Position numbers and translations under genes: made by a program. Shown piece by piece: positions 20,801-33,744 of a DNA stretch of 64,000 nt. This stretch comes from Abelmoschus esculentus. Its lineage: Eukaryota > Streptophyta > Magnoliopsida > Malvales > Malvaceae. The first letter of the stretch is position 1. Each line of letters opens with the position of its first letter. The notes beneath the pieces were generated by a model. It saw nothing but the letters and a program-made list of their open reading frames with translations. It ran no database searches and was not told the DNA's origin. The DNA is taken from contig JAUCBN010000025.1 of NCBI GenBank assembly GCA_035048815.1, forward strand, positions 8,208,501 to 8,272,500, given 5' to 3'.

Positions 20801-22244
20801 AAATGAATGTTCGTCTTAGCAAATGGGATAAGCATTTACTCTCCTTAAGCGGTAGAGAAATTTTCATCAAATCTGTCATACAATTAATGCCACAATATGT
20901 CATGTCTTGTTACCTTCTACCCCAAAACATTATCGATAATATGACTACTTCGATACGCTGTTACTGGTGGTCAGGGAAAGCCGATAAACGAGGATGGCAT
21001 ATGCTTCCATGGGACACTGTTTGTCTACTGAAAGCAGCCGGAGGTATAAGGTTTCACGATCTACACCATTTCAACATTGCTTTACTTGGTAAACAAATTT
21101 GGAGATTAATTTGTGAGCCTGATATCTTCTTAGTCAGGTCTACAAGTGCAAATATTATCCATCGGGTTCTGTTCTCGAATCCAATTCCACTCGAAGATCT
21201 TCCTTTGCTTTGTAAAGGTCTTACTCTAAACTTGGAAATGGTTTCTTTAAACGGCTAGGTATGTCAAGTCAGATACAAATCCACTTTGAAAATTGGGGAG
21301 GATCTAAGCCGTTACACCTTTATGGTGATTATGAAGTGAATGACGAATTCCCTCTTTGAGCGGGTTTTTTATGTTGTCTAATCTACCACGATGGGATGAA
21401 TCCAAGGTGAGAGATTATTTCTCTCATGAAGATGCTAATACAATCCTTAATGTACCAATTATTAATGATATGAAAGATACTACCCTTTGGGGTCATCACG
21501 ACTCTGGCATCTATACGGTGCATTCTGGTTATCAATTTTTTCAACTGCAACTAGGGCCGGTTAACAGGCCCTCTAGGCTATGGAAAATTCTTTCTAAATT
21601 GCCTATGTTGCCTAAGGTTCGTTCATTTGGGTGGCGATTAAGCCATGATGCTCTCCCGTCTGGCCAAAAAATCCTCCAAGCAAATCTCGGTACTAGAGTT
21701 TGTCCAATTTATAATACGGATATTGAAACTACCCTCCATGCTTTAAGGGATTGTCCTAGTGCTAAGGAGGCTCTCTGTTTGGCAGGTTTTCCAGGCCGAA
21801 TTTTGTCTAATACTTTTATCTCCCCCCACTAGTGGCTTTCTGAAATTGTTGGTTTTCTCTCATTGCACCAATTCTCCTTGCTGATAATAGTTCTATGGAA
21901 TCTATGGATCTGTCGTAATGACTTTGTCCATAACAATAATCTCCAACCACCATGGTTGACTGTATCCAACGCACAAAAACTTTTCAACGATTATACATCA
22001 GCCAATGATGTTCTCCATCTAAGGTCCCGACTAGCTGAGCCCACCTTTGCTCAGGCTAGATGGACGAAACCGGACCACGGTTTCGTTAAGGTTAACACGG
22101 ATTGTGCCTTTGACCCAATTTTAAAGGGAGCTGCTATAGGTGTCATCGCTCGGGATTCTTCAGGTTCCGTCCGTGGTGGACGCTCCATGCCCCTCGCCTA
22201 CTGCACAGATCCAGCTTCTACTGAAGCTCTTCCCATTCTAGATG
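20801..22244 (+). mobile_element. LINE-3, right segment
   Basis: This continues LINE-3 after element C, starting with the AAATG duplication and the RT thumb region and ending within RNase H at about 22244. The last RNase H third, the 3' UTR and the tail are missing, replaced by LTR fragment G at a GATGG/GAAGG microhomology. Confidence 0.88.
20801..22244 (+). pseudogene. LINE-3 ORF2 remnant, zf-RVT and RNase H part
   Basis: This is the C-terminal half of LINE-3 ORF2. It shows MNVRLSKWDKHLLSLSGREI (20803 on), the linker, the zinc-binding zf-RVT with WRLSHDALPSGQKIL (about 21630) and LHALRDCPSAKEAL (about 21740), and the beginning of RNase H with VKVNTDCAF (first Asp) and STEALPILDG (catalytic Glu) at about 22090-22244. 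The rest of RNase H is deleted. A frameshift near 21140-21260 and stops near 21356 and 21831 further break the frame. Confidence 0.85.
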
Positions 22245-23480
22245 GATAGAAAAGGGGTTTGACGCCACAAGTACAAAAGTACTTGATAAGTCGATAAAGT
22301 TCTAAGAAGAACTAAACGAGAGAAAAATCTCACAAGTAATTTCATATAATCTGAATGGTGTGTTTACAAAATGAAATTCAAGTTCTATTTATAGTTTCCT
22401 AAGGGTTTTGGCCGAAATGACCTCTAACTATTCGGATAACCATTCATTTGAATGGTGTCTCCCTTCAAATCTACTAGAAGAGTTGTAACTTTTTGGTCCA
22501 GCCTGCATAGTCTTCAGTAATTGGGCTATATCAAGAGATTCGATATCGGATTGATGCGATTCAACATGCTTTGGAAAGATAAGAGATAGAGGAACAACTT
22601 TCATCCAGACACCGAAACCCAATTCGTCTTGTATCCTACTTGAAATTGGCAAACAAGTGGACTATCATGAATTTGTTCAATGAAAAGTGCTATCTCATCG
22701 TTTTTGCGCTCACTTGCTTTCCCTCCATGATTGTGGCGCCCAATATGGATGATGGAGGGACATGATGCTTGGTGAAGGGTAGGTGACCTTCGGGTGTTGA
22801 GTTGGGAGTGATAGTTGTAGCTGAGGTGAGCTAATCGAGCTGGGTGTGAGCAGGATTGAACTAAGCTATCTAGCTAAAAGACTTAGCTAAAGTTTGAAGC
22901 TGAAATAAGCTAATCTGAGCTGCCTTTAGCAAAGTGAGCTGGTCCATTAATTTCCTTATACTCTCTTCTAGTATGAGGAGTATTTTGGAGCTGATCTAAA
23001 TCTCCTAAGGTCTCGTTTTGAATTATGCTTCATTTGAACTCATATAGGATTTGTGAGCTGACATGGATCTAGCCTTTAGTCCTTTAAGTACTGTAGGAGT
23101 GTTCCATGCATTTCCAAGCTATTCAGAAGTTGGCTACTTGTGTTTCATGCATTGCCTTCCGTTTAGCTTCTTCTGAGCTGACTAAGCTGACACCGAGCTA
23201 ATACTTACTCCTTGAGCTGTAGGTAAGTCCTATGAAGAAAACATAATAATGAGAATACTTAAAATAACTTAATATAAATTTACATCTAAGCTGAAACTTA
23301 ATAATGTGATTATAATGACTATTCATGTTTATAGCTTAATTAATATAACTCTTAAGTATCTTACTATAAAGTATACAAAAGTAATAAATACTAAGATCAG
23401 TAAGATAACTCCCCTTTGATCCCATGTGTGAAATGAAGTATGAAAGCATGAGATAAATGAGCAGAAATGTGCACACATCA
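22245..23480 (-). mobile_element. LTR fragment G (relative of families B and F)
   Basis: This is a minus-oriented LTR piece. It begins inside the LTR at the TTTGACGCCACAAGTAC box and ends with GTGCACACATCA at 23480 against satellite DNA. It contains the antisense TATA region (about 22386-22395), the GAGCTGA-rich cluster (22800-22940) and a distal part that differs from B and F. The missing half and the fusion to LINE-3 imply a deletion that removed the LTR end, the LINE tail and some satellite. Confidence 0.8.
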
Positions 23481-25480
23481 GACATGCACGCTTTAAATAG
23501 AACAAACCGACCAGAAAATAAGATTCAATCAAACTACATGCATTCAAATTGTTAATTATGGGCTTTTGAACATGAATAAACCACTTAATCTCAAATTTAG
23601 AGTACTTTACTCGGTTTAAATTCCAAAGTATTCACTATAAAGCTCATTTAGATATGCGCACTTTAAATATAACAGAACGACTGCAAAATAAGAATAAATC
23701 AAATATCATGAGTTCAAATCGCTAATTATGGGGTTCTAAACCAAATCATACAACTTAATCTCATTTTTTGAGAATTTTACTCAATTAAATTTCTCACGGG
23801 TTCACAAAAAAGCCTAGCTAGACATGCACGCTTTAAATCGAACAAATCGACCAGAAAATGAGATTAAATGAAACGAAATGAGTTCAAATAGTTAATTATA
23901 GGCTTTTGAATATGATTAAACCATTTAATCTCAAATTCAGAGCACTTTACGCGATTTAAATCCAAATGTGTTTACTATTAAACTCATTAGATATACACAT
24001 TTTAAACCTAATAAAACGATGGAAAAATAAGTATAAATCAAATTTCATGAGTTCAAATAGTTAATTATGATCTTCCGAACCAAATTATAAAACTTAGTCT
24101 CAATTTAGAGCATTTTACTTGGTTAAATTTCACACGGGTTCAATAAAAAGCCTAATTAAACATGTACGCTTTAAATCGAACAAACAAACTACAAAATAAG
24201 ATTCAATCAAACTACATGCATTCAAATTGTTAATTATGGCTTTTGAACATGAATAAACCACTTAATCTCAAATTTAGAGCACCTTAGTCAGTTTAAATTC
24301 CAATGTATTCTCTATAAAGCTCATTTAGATATGCGCACTTTAAACCTAACAAAACGGTCGCAAAATAAGAATAATTCAAATTTCATTAGTTCATATAGTA
24401 AATTATGGGCTTTGAACCAAATTATACTACTTAATCTCAATTTTAGAGCATTTTACTTGGCTAAATTTCTAACGGATTCACTATAAAGCTCAATTAGACA
24501 TGCACGCTTTAAATCGAACAAACCAACCACAAAATGAGATTCAATCAAAATACATGCGTTCTAATAGTTAATTATAGGCTTTTGAATATGATTAATCAAC
24601 TTAATCTGAAATTCAGAGCACTCTACTAGGTTTAAATTCCAATGTGTTTAGATATACATACTTTAAACCTAACAAAAGGGGCGCAGAATAATTATAAATC
24701 AAATTTCATGATTTCAAATAGTTACTTATGGGCTTTGAAACAATTTATACAACTTAATCTCAATTTTAGAGCATTTAACTCGGTTAAATTTCTAACTGGT
24801 TCACTAAAAAGCTCAATTAGACATGCCTGCTTTAAATCAAACAAACCGACAACAAAATGAGATTCAATCAAACTACATGCGTTCTAATCGTTAATTATAG
24901 GCTTTTGAGTATTATTAAACCACTTAATCTCAAGTTCAAAGCACTTTACTCAGTTTAAATTCCAATGTGTTTATAATAAAACTCATTAGATATACACACT
25001 TTAAACCTAACAAAACAGTCGCAAAATAAGTATAAATCAAATTTCATGAGTTCATATAGTTAATTATGATCCTCTGAACAAAATTATACAATTTATTCTC
25101 AATTTTAGAGCATTTTACTAGGTTAAATTTCTCACAGGTTCAATAAAAAGCCCAATTAGACATGCACGCTTTAAATCGAACAAACCGACCACAAAATAAG
25201 ATTCATTCAAACTACATGCATTCAAATTGTTAATTATGGGCATTTGAACATGAATAAACCACTTAATCTCAAATTTAGAGTACTTTACTCGATTTAAATT
25301 TCAATGTATTCACTATAAAGCTTATTTAGATATATGCGCACTTTAAACTTAACAAAACGGTAGCAAAATAAGAATAAATCAAATTTCATGAGTTCAACTA
25401 GTTAATTATGGGCTTCTGAACCAAATTATACAACTTAATCTCAATTTTTGAGCATTTACTCAGTTAAATTTTTCACGGGG
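23481..25480 (+). repeat. Satellite block S2, alternating A/B monomers
   Basis: About 2 kb of head-to-tail repeats with a unit of about 170 bp. Two diverged types alternate: A (starting near ACATGCACGCTTTAAATCGAA) and B (near TACACACTTTAAACCTAAC). A-type starts fall near 23483, 23822, 24160, 24510, 24822 and 25160, a dimer period of about 338 bp. Both types share GTTAATTAT and AGAGCA(C/T)TTTACTCGG. Twelve monomers (six dimers) are present. Monomer size, higher-order structure and a CRM-like neighbour suggest centromeric DNA, which is inference. Confidence 0.9.
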
Positions 25481-25562
25481 ATCACACAACAACTCTCCTC
25501 TATTTCCGAACCTTCCTTTCTTCCGTTTCAACCACTCCATCGCCCTCTACAACCAATTTTTA

Positions 25563-28158
25563 ATGGATTCTAAGTCTTGTCTTCAACAACTCGAGAATTT
25601 TCAATTCACTGATGATGAACAAACTGCTATTTTCAACCCAACATTTCTTGGGATTCTTCCGAGGAAGAAGCAAACTTCAGCCTATTATGGAATCTTCGAT
25701 CTTCTAGAGAAATAGACGACCAGGTGATCGTAAAAGCTTTTATTGGAATCTGGACTCCGGCTAAAGTTATCTCTATAAGAGTCTTAAAGCCGCATCTTTT
25801 TCTCATCCATTTCAAAGATGAGAAGATTAAAGATGATATCCTCTGCTAGGGGACCTTGGACTTATATGGATGAATGGTAGCCCTTGCACAGTACAATCCC
25901 AACATAAGTCTAGACGACCACTGCTTTCAAATGATGAATATTTGGGTATGTATCTATAACATTCCCTCTATCCTTCTTGCTTCTGAGGAATCTGCCCATA
26001 ACACTAGGGAATCTCTTGGGGCCTTGATTGGAACAGTAACAAAAAATCGATACCAGGAAAATAGACTTCAACATGATCGAATACCTCCGAGTCAGATTAA
26101 TTCTAGATGCCTCCAAACCAATTAGGCGTTGTGTTGCTATTGGTGGGGGACCGTCTACTAGATTTTACCCACTTCAATATGAACGTCTTCCCACAATTTG
26201 TCACTATTGTGGTAAAGTGGGTTACTCGACGGATTTCTGTTCTATCCCAAACAAGGCTCACCCTACACAACTACAATATGGCTATTGACTCCGCTATGTT
26301 CCTAATAAAAAGGATAAATAGCCTACACAAAAAGGAAGGATTCGTTATCTAAACACTTCCCCTTCCAAAACTCAGTGCACGCCAACTTCTTCTCAAACTT
26401 TAGCTAACCATCAGAATGACTGATATGCTCCAACTCTCCAAAGATGCTTGTAGAGAGAAGCTTTGATTGCCTGGACCTTAGAATATAAGCAAGCCTTGTA
26501 TCACGCTTATTTCCTGAAGAAAAGAATGTTAAAAAGATGATGGAAATAAGATAATGATGATTTAAGAAGAGGTTACGGTGTTGGGTATTATTTAGACGAA
26601 AAGGAAGATGTTTTGCTGAAGGGAATGCGTGGGGGATGTTGATGGTTGATTAAGCAAGGAAATGGAGGTGTTTAAGTGAAGTAAATGATATGGAAGGATA
26701 AATTAAGGGCTGGTGAAGAATGGTGGACGAAAATGGAAGATGAATGGTGTTTACATGATTTGATAAGTCGATAAAATTCTTAAAAGAAGAAGAATGAGAT
26801 ATTAACTCACAAATTAAATAATCTGATTCAAAGTTGTCTATCAAATGCCAAAATGGCTACATATTTATAGAAAATAAAAGGGTGTGGCCAAGGGACATTT
26901 CCCTTTGAAAAGGTGGTGGAATAGTGGCCTTGGTTCCTTCAATTAGTGGTGTCTCCCTCTTTAACCGTTCGGTTGAATGGTGTCTCCTTCCAATAATTGT
27001 TGTAACTTTTCGGTTTAAAATTCTAGCTTGTACAGTCTTTAGTAAATTGGACATATCTCGAGTTCCCGATATCGGATTGATTGAATTAAACATGCGTTGG
27101 AAAGATAAGAGATAGAGGAACAACTTTCATGCAGACAGCGAATCCCAATTCTACTTGTATCCTTCTAGAAATTGACAAACAAGTGGACTATCATGAATCT
27201 GCCCAATGAAGAGTTCTATCTCTTTGTTTTGGCGCCCAAAATATGTTTCCCTCCATGGTTGGTCGGTTGTGTCTCTTGGGGAGGGAACATGTCCTTCCAT
27301 GGTTGAGCTGAAGGTTGTAGGGTGAGCTAAAGATGAGCTGGATGAACTAAGGTTGAGCTAGCTAGCTGATTTAGATAGCTGAAAGTTCACCATCTTTGAA
27401 TGATGATTTGAGCTGAACGGCTAACCCCCCTAGCTGAGTGAACTGATCCTTAGGGCCATAATACTCTCTTTAATCCATAAGAGTGTGTAGGAGCTGATAC
27501 GAATCCCATATGGATGGAAATTCATCATTTGTCGTTTTGAGCTTAATCTAGATTCGTGAGCTAGAACGAAGCTAACATCCACTTCATTGCACTGCCTAGG
27601 AGTGTTTGGTACATTTTGGTGCTGATCGGAAGCTGGTTGGGCATGCACATATCAATGACGCCAATGAAGAAAGCAAATCTCCTAAGCTACCACATCAAAT
27701 GTTCCTGTGTCTGCACCAGGTAATGCATCCTGACATAACTTCTCAAAAGGTCCTCGATCTCTTCCTACTGTTGCTAGTAGATTGTAAGCCTGTAGGTGCC
27801 CCCCAACCATTACTAATGTTCTTCCCTCAACACAACTCTAATATTACTATAAGACAAAAGAACCATGACGACACTGGTGTTAGTTTGATGGACACGGAGA
27901 TCCAGGATTTGGAGACAGATTTAGTCAGTGATCCTGACTTCTAGGAGGCAGCCGAATGGCTGGACAATGCACCAACTCCTAAACGACCCACTCGTCCTAC
28001 TTCAAATAGAAGTACAAAAAGAACGCCACCGTCTGATGAGGACCACAAGCCTAAACGGCCTCGATCTTTAAACAAAGATTCAAATGAGAAAGTTGGGATG
28101 AGTAGCACAAAACTCTTCGGCAGCGGTTGATGATGATCAACCCCGCCGAGCTACATGA
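25563..28158 (+). pseudogene. LINE-2 ORF1 remnant (DUF4283, CCHC knuckle)
   Basis: ORF1 of plant L1 LINEs codes for an RNA-binding protein that coats the element RNA. It starts at ATG 25563 (MDSKSCLQQLENFQFTDDEQ) and contains a DUF4283 region (about 25700-26130, for example IWVCIYNIPSILL). A zinc knuckle CHYCGKVGYSTDFC (26199-26240) has the usual His replaced by Tyr. Solo LTR F3 splits the proline- and serine-rich C-terminal part. The stop TGA (28156-28158) overlaps the ORF2 start. Several frameshifts and stops, for example after YYGIFDLLEK, make it a pseudogene. Confidence 0.85.
26421..27654 (-). mobile_element. Solo LTR F3
   Basis: This minus-oriented LTR spans TGATATGCTCC to GCACATATCA, flanked by the perfect duplication ATGAC (26416-26420 and 27655-27659) in LINE-2 ORF1. 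It is the same family as F1 (40297-42076) and F2 (60168 on) but shorter, lacking a block near 26756 and one near 27640. The antisense TATA and the GAGCTGA cluster (27300-27420) are present. No internal region remains. Confidence 0.92.
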
Positions 28159-29918
28159 AACTATTATGTTGGAACTGTTAGGGTCTTGGAAACACCCAGG
28201 CAGTTCTTGCTTTACAACGTGTTGTTTCAAAGCATGATGTCGATTTGTTAAACAGACATAATATGGACCGTGTTAGGATTAAATTAGGAATGCATGGTTG
28301 CATATCCTTTGAATCCAACCCTTCTTGTACAGGGCTTGTTATTATTTGGAATAATAAAACCTCCATTAATTTGCTTTGTTACTCAGATCGCCATATTGAT
28401 GTTATTATTTCTTTTGGGCAAACACAATTCCATTTCACCGGTTTACATGGTTTCGTTGAAATTGCGAACAAATATAAAACTTGGCAACTAATTGATTCGT
28501 TACAATCTGCATCTTCCCTTTCATGGCTTTTAGGAGGAGACTTTAACGAAATCCTATATGATAATGAAAAACAAGGCGTTATTCGTCGTGCACGATCAAA
28601 TCTGGACCAGATCTAGACGTAATATGGAAAATATTATGGAAAGAATTGATCGCTTTCTTGGTAATTCTGCGTGGTTCAACTTTTTCCTAACTTCAAAGCT
28701 ACATCTTTCTTCCAAGCACGCTCTGACCATTATCCTATCTTACTGGACACTAATCCATCTCAGGCTTTTCGATCAAAACACTCTAAAAATCTATTTTAGT
28801 ATGAAAATTGTAGGGCTGATAACCCGGAAGTATCATTACGAATCCAAGAGATCTGGTCTAACCATTCTCGCTCGACACTTGGAAAGTTTAATGACATAAG
28901 ACAATTTCTAGCTTCATGGGAAATGAAAAAATGTATCAAATCCAATGAGCGTATCACTCATCTTAACCATTTCATTAACATGTGTCTCAAACGACATCAT
29001 TCTGCTGCGAACATCCAAAATTTTATATCTGCTAAAAGTGAGCTTGATAGCTTGCTAAACGCGAAAGAAATTTACTGGGCTCAACGAGCTCGGACACAAT
29101 GGCTAGAACACGGTGATAAAAACACTTCCTTTTCCACGCCAGAGCAAATTGTCGATGGCGAAAGAACCATATTCTTGGGTTATTCAACAACCAGAGTGTA
29201 TGGAAAACGAACACAGAAGACATCTCAACTACTTCTATTGACTACTTTTGAAACCTCTTTTCGACCTCCTCCCCTCCTATTGCGTCTTCCATTTTGGAAA
29301 ACATTCCTACTATTGTAACTGAATCAATGAATAATGACCTTATTAAGGACTTCATAGACACTGAAGTTACCATTTCTTTTCACGTTATCGACCCACGGAA
29401 GGCCCTAGGCGTTGATGGTTTCCCAAGTGGCTTATTTAGAAAGAATTGGGAGATCCTCGGCCGGGATTTTATAAACCGCTGCCTTGGACTCTTACAGGGG
29501 TCGGTTAATATGGAAGAGGTTAATCGTACCATCATTGTTCTTATTCCCAAAATTAGCGACCCGACTACAATGTGACATCTTAGGCCTATTAGCCTTTGCA
29601 CAGTTATATACAAGACAGTTGTGAAAGTCCATGTTAACCGCTTGAAGTCTATTATACCACTTTGCATAAGTGGTAATCAGTCTGCTTTTGTTCAAGGGTG
29701 AAACATTATTGACAATATTCTCATTGCCCATGAGCTTATCCATACCTTGTATACCTATGAGACCTTTCTCGCCAACGGTGCTAGCTTAAAGTTTGACATG
29801 GAGAAAGCCTCCGACCGTGTTGAATGACCTTTCCTAGAACAAATTATGCTACCCAATGGGTTTTGCTTATTATGAGATGTGTATCTTCAGTGTCCTTTCA
29901 AGTACGTGTCAACGATTC
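28155..29918 (+). pseudogene. LINE-2 ORF2, endonuclease and first RT part
   Basis: ORF2 opens at ATG 28155 (MKLLCWNC), overlapping the ORF1 stop as ATGA. The endonuclease has lost about 24 bp around 28240, which removes the LFLCETR stretch with its catalytic Glu. GGDFNEIL (about 28540) is still present, and a second deletion near 28600 joins RARS to NLDQI. RT begins about 29290 and continues with EVNRTIIVLIPKISDPTTM (about 29515) before a stop (TGA replacing CGA) at 29573. Element A cuts the frame at 29918; the RT catalytic box lies on the far side at 36190. Confidence 0.87.
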
Positions 29919-30491
29919 TGATATGGTGCAGAATCGGCGTGGTGAATGAAATATTGGTGGTTGGTTGAAGATGAAGAAGGTCTGATGGTGTAGTGATGGT
30001 TGTTGTGTCCTAGGAACCCTCTTGAACGCAATTGACCTAGATGCAATTACCTAGGCAAGCGAGAGTGTGAAGAAAGAATCACCAGCAATCTATAGAGAAG
30101 ATTGTGTTGAAACACTTCTAAAATTCACAAGTAAACAATATTTGCAAAAATATACTCAATACAATTTATTCTGCAAAAGAAATATTCAAGTTGTTCTATC
30201 TTACAAGATAATAGGCTACCTCCTTTTATAGCCTAAAGGAGCCAGCAAAATCCCTAAGAAATAGCTATTTAATCCCTAAAAATCATCACATTGATAGTTT
30301 AAAAAGAAATGAATCCCCCAAAATCATCATATATTAATTAAAAGGAATCCTATGGAATAAATTAAAATACTAATAATTATAGTCAAAGCTTTATAATCTA
30401 ACTTTAAATTATTTTATTTTAATATCCAATTCATCCAAAAGCTTTATATTTTAGCATTTGGGTTGAATTTTACAAAATTTCGTAATAATCC

Positions 30492-33400
30492 TGATTTGTG
30501 TCGATCTTTTAGATGATGCTGAACGATAAACTTTGATTGTAGGACCTAGGAAGGAAGCAAGTCTCTCGCAAGAAGTGGCTGCAAAAATAAAGAATTAAGG
30601 ATAATGGATGAAAGGAATAGGTGAAATGAATGAAGGGAATAGTTTAGGGATTGATTTGGAAGCGGAAGGATATGTGGTGTTGACAAGGGTGAATAGATGT
30701 TTAGAACGTTTTGTGGTGATGACAAAGGGTCGGGAATGATGATGGAATTAGAGGATATGTAAGGATGGTGAGATGGAAATAGTATCTTAAAGATACTCAA
30801 GGAAGAAACTAGGTTATAGAAAACCTAATCCTGAATCTTATATTGATCTTTAAGGGGTGGTGATAAACAAACTTTGACCTTTTTAGTATATTAAACTAAA
30901 AGAACCAGAAGTATCAAGATGAACGGTTTGACGCCACAAGTACAAAACTACTTGATAAGTCGATAAAGTTCTAAGAAGAACTAAACGAGAGAAAAATCTC
31001 ACAAGTAATTTTATATAATCTGAGTGGTGTTTACAAAATGAAATCCAAGTCCTATTTATAGTTTTCTAAGGGATTTGGTCGAAATGACATTTAACTATTC
31101 GGATAACCATTCGTTTGAATGGTGTCTCTCTCTAAATCTATTAGAAGAGTTGTAACTTTTCGATCCAGCTTGCACAGTCTTCAGTAATTGGGCCATATAT
31201 CGAGATCCTAATATCGTATTGATGCAATTCAACATGCGCTGAAAAGATAAGAGATAGGGGAATAACTTTCATGAAGACACCGAAAACAAGTTCTTCTACT
31301 ATCCTGCTCGAAAATGGAAAACAAGTGGACCATCATGAATCTGTCCAATGAAAAGTGATGCCTTTTTGTTTTGGCATGAAATTCATATTTCCCTCAAAGG
31401 AGTGGCGCCCAAACATGTTTCCCTCCATGGTTGATCGGTTGTGTCCCTTGGGGAGGGAATATGTCCTTCCATGGTTGAGTTGAAGGTTGTAGGGTGAGTT
31501 GAGATGAGTTGAGAGTGAGCTGACTTGAGCTGAGCTAGCTAGCTAACTTAGCTAGCTCAAATCTTGCTTCCAATCTGAGCTTTCTGGACCTGACTTTAGC
31601 TGGTTGAGCTAGGGCTTTAAGTTAGTGAGCTCCTATACATAGTTCCTTTAAGTTCTGGTATGTGCTGATCTTGTTGATGATGCTGAAAGGCAAACTTTGA
31701 TTGTAAGACCTAGGAAGGAAGCAAGTCTCTCGCAAGAAGTGGTTGCAAAAATGAAGAATTAAGGATAATGGATGCAAGGAATAGGTGAAATGAATGAAAG
31801 GAATAGTTTAGGGACTAATTTGGAAGCGGAAGGATATGTAGTGTTGATAAGGGTAAATAGATGTTTAGGACGTTTTATGATGATGATAAAGGATGGGAAT
31901 GGTGAATGGAATAAGATGATATGTAAGGATAGTGATATGGTGAAATGGAAATAGTATCTTAAAGATACTCAAGGAAGAAACTAGGTTATAGAAAAACCTA
32001 ATCCTGAACCTTATATTGATCTTTAAGGGGTGGTGATAAATAGACTTTGACCCTTTTTGTATATTAAACTAAAAGAACCCGAAGTATCAAGATGGATAGA
32101 AAGGGTTTACCGCCACAAGTACAAAAGTACTTGATAAGTCGATAAAGTTCTAAGAAGAACTAAACGAGAGAAAAATGTCACAAGTAATTTTATATAATCT
32201 GAATGGTGTGTTTACAAAATGAAATTCAAGTCCTATTTATAGTTTTCTAAGGGGTTTGGTCGAAATGACCTCTAACTATTCGGATAACCATTCATTTGAA
32301 TGTTGTCTCCCTCCAAATCTATTAGAAGAGTTGTAACTTTTCGGTCCAGCCTGCAAAGTCTTCAGTAATTGGGCTATATCTCGAGCTACCGATATTGGAT
32401 TGATGCAATTAAACATGCGTTGGAAAGATAAGAGATAGGGGAACAACATTCATGCAGACACCAAAACCCAATTATGCTTTTATCCTGATCGAAAATGGCA
32501 AATAAGTGGACCATCATGAATCTATCCAATGAAAAGTGATGCCTCTTTGTTTTGGCGTGAAATTCATATTTCCCTCCAAGAAGTGGCACCCAAACATGTT
32601 TCCTTCCATGGATGACCGGTTGTGTCCCTTGGGAGGGAATATGTCCTTCCATGGTTGAGTTGAAGGTTGTAGGGTGAGCTAAGATGAGCTGATTGAGCTG
32701 AGAGTGAGCTGACTTGAGCTGAGCTAGATAGTTGACTTAGTTAGCTCAAATCTTGCTTCCAATTTGAGCTTTCTAGACCTGACTTTAGCTGGTTGAGCTA
32801 GGCCTTTAAGTTTGTGAGCTCCTCTACATATTTCCTTTAAGTTCACAAGTTGAAATAATCCTCCATTTGAGCTCCTGGCATTCCTTTGTGTTTTAGTCAT
32901 TCTTGAGCTACTACGAGCTGCCATAATCCTTTCTAAGAAGAGTTGAGCTACCCTTGATGTTTTTAAGCTTCCTCGGACTATTATCTTTACTTAAAGTAGC
33001 TGAAACAATAAGTAAACAATGTGTAAGCTGAAACGAATTGAAATAAGCTAAAATGAGTTAGAAATAATATAGTTTAGCTAATATTAAGAATAAGCTGACC
33101 TAGAATAATTATAAAGATGTAGTTATGCAATCACGAAGCTTTAGTTAAATAGCAAAAGCATGCTTGTCAAATTATAGAATTCATAAATTAGATAATAGAA
33201 GATAAAGTAAGGTAGAACTCCCTTAGAACCAGTCTTGAAGATTTTCAATGATGTGATCAAACCATAGAGAAAATAGTTGCTGATTAGGATCGTATCAGTT
33301 CACAAGTTGAAATAGTCCTCCATTTGAGCTCCTTTGCGTTTTAGTCATTCTCGAGTTGCTACGAGCTTCCATAATCCTTTCCAAGCAGAGTTGAGCTACC

Positions 33401-33744
33401 CTTGATGTTTTTAAGCTTCCTCGGACTATTATCTTTACTTAAAATAGCTGAAACAATAAGTAAACAATGTGTAAGCTGAAACGAATTGAAATAAGCTAAA
33501 ATGAGGTAGAAATAATATAGTTTAGCTAATATTAAGAATAAGCTGACCTAGAATAATTATAAAGATGTAGTTATGCAATCACGAAGCATCACTTAAATAG
33601 GAAAAGCGTGCTTGTCAAATTATAGAATGCATAAATTAGATAATAGAAGATAAAGTAAGGTAGAACCCCTTAGAACCAGTCTTGAAGATTTTCAATGATG
33701 TGATCAAACCATAGTGAAAATAGACACCAATTAGGATCATATCA
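30492..33744 (-). mobile_element. Outer solo LTR B inside element A 3' LTR
   Basis: This minus-oriented family B LTR spans TGATTTGTGTCG to GGATCATATCA. The target overlap is short (TCC visible on both sides, the rest ambiguous). It is itself split at 31655/33298 by a second B LTR. Without that insertion it is about 1.6 kb, the same as the copy at 60648. No internal region is attached. Confidence 0.85.
31656..33297 (-). mobile_element. Inner solo LTR B
   Basis: This 1642-bp B LTR in the same orientation (TGGTATGTGCTG to GATCGTATCA) is inserted into the outer B LTR, with GTTC duplicated at 31652-31655 and 33298-33301. It shows that the family inserts into its own LTRs. Antisense TATA lies near 32233-32243. 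The GAGCTGA cluster lies at 32655-32720. Confidence 0.88.

Noticed and set aside
23481..25480. Regular direct repeats as a CRISPR-like array
   Set aside because: Whole monomers of about 170 bp repeat with no unique spacers, in plant DNA. It is satellite DNA.
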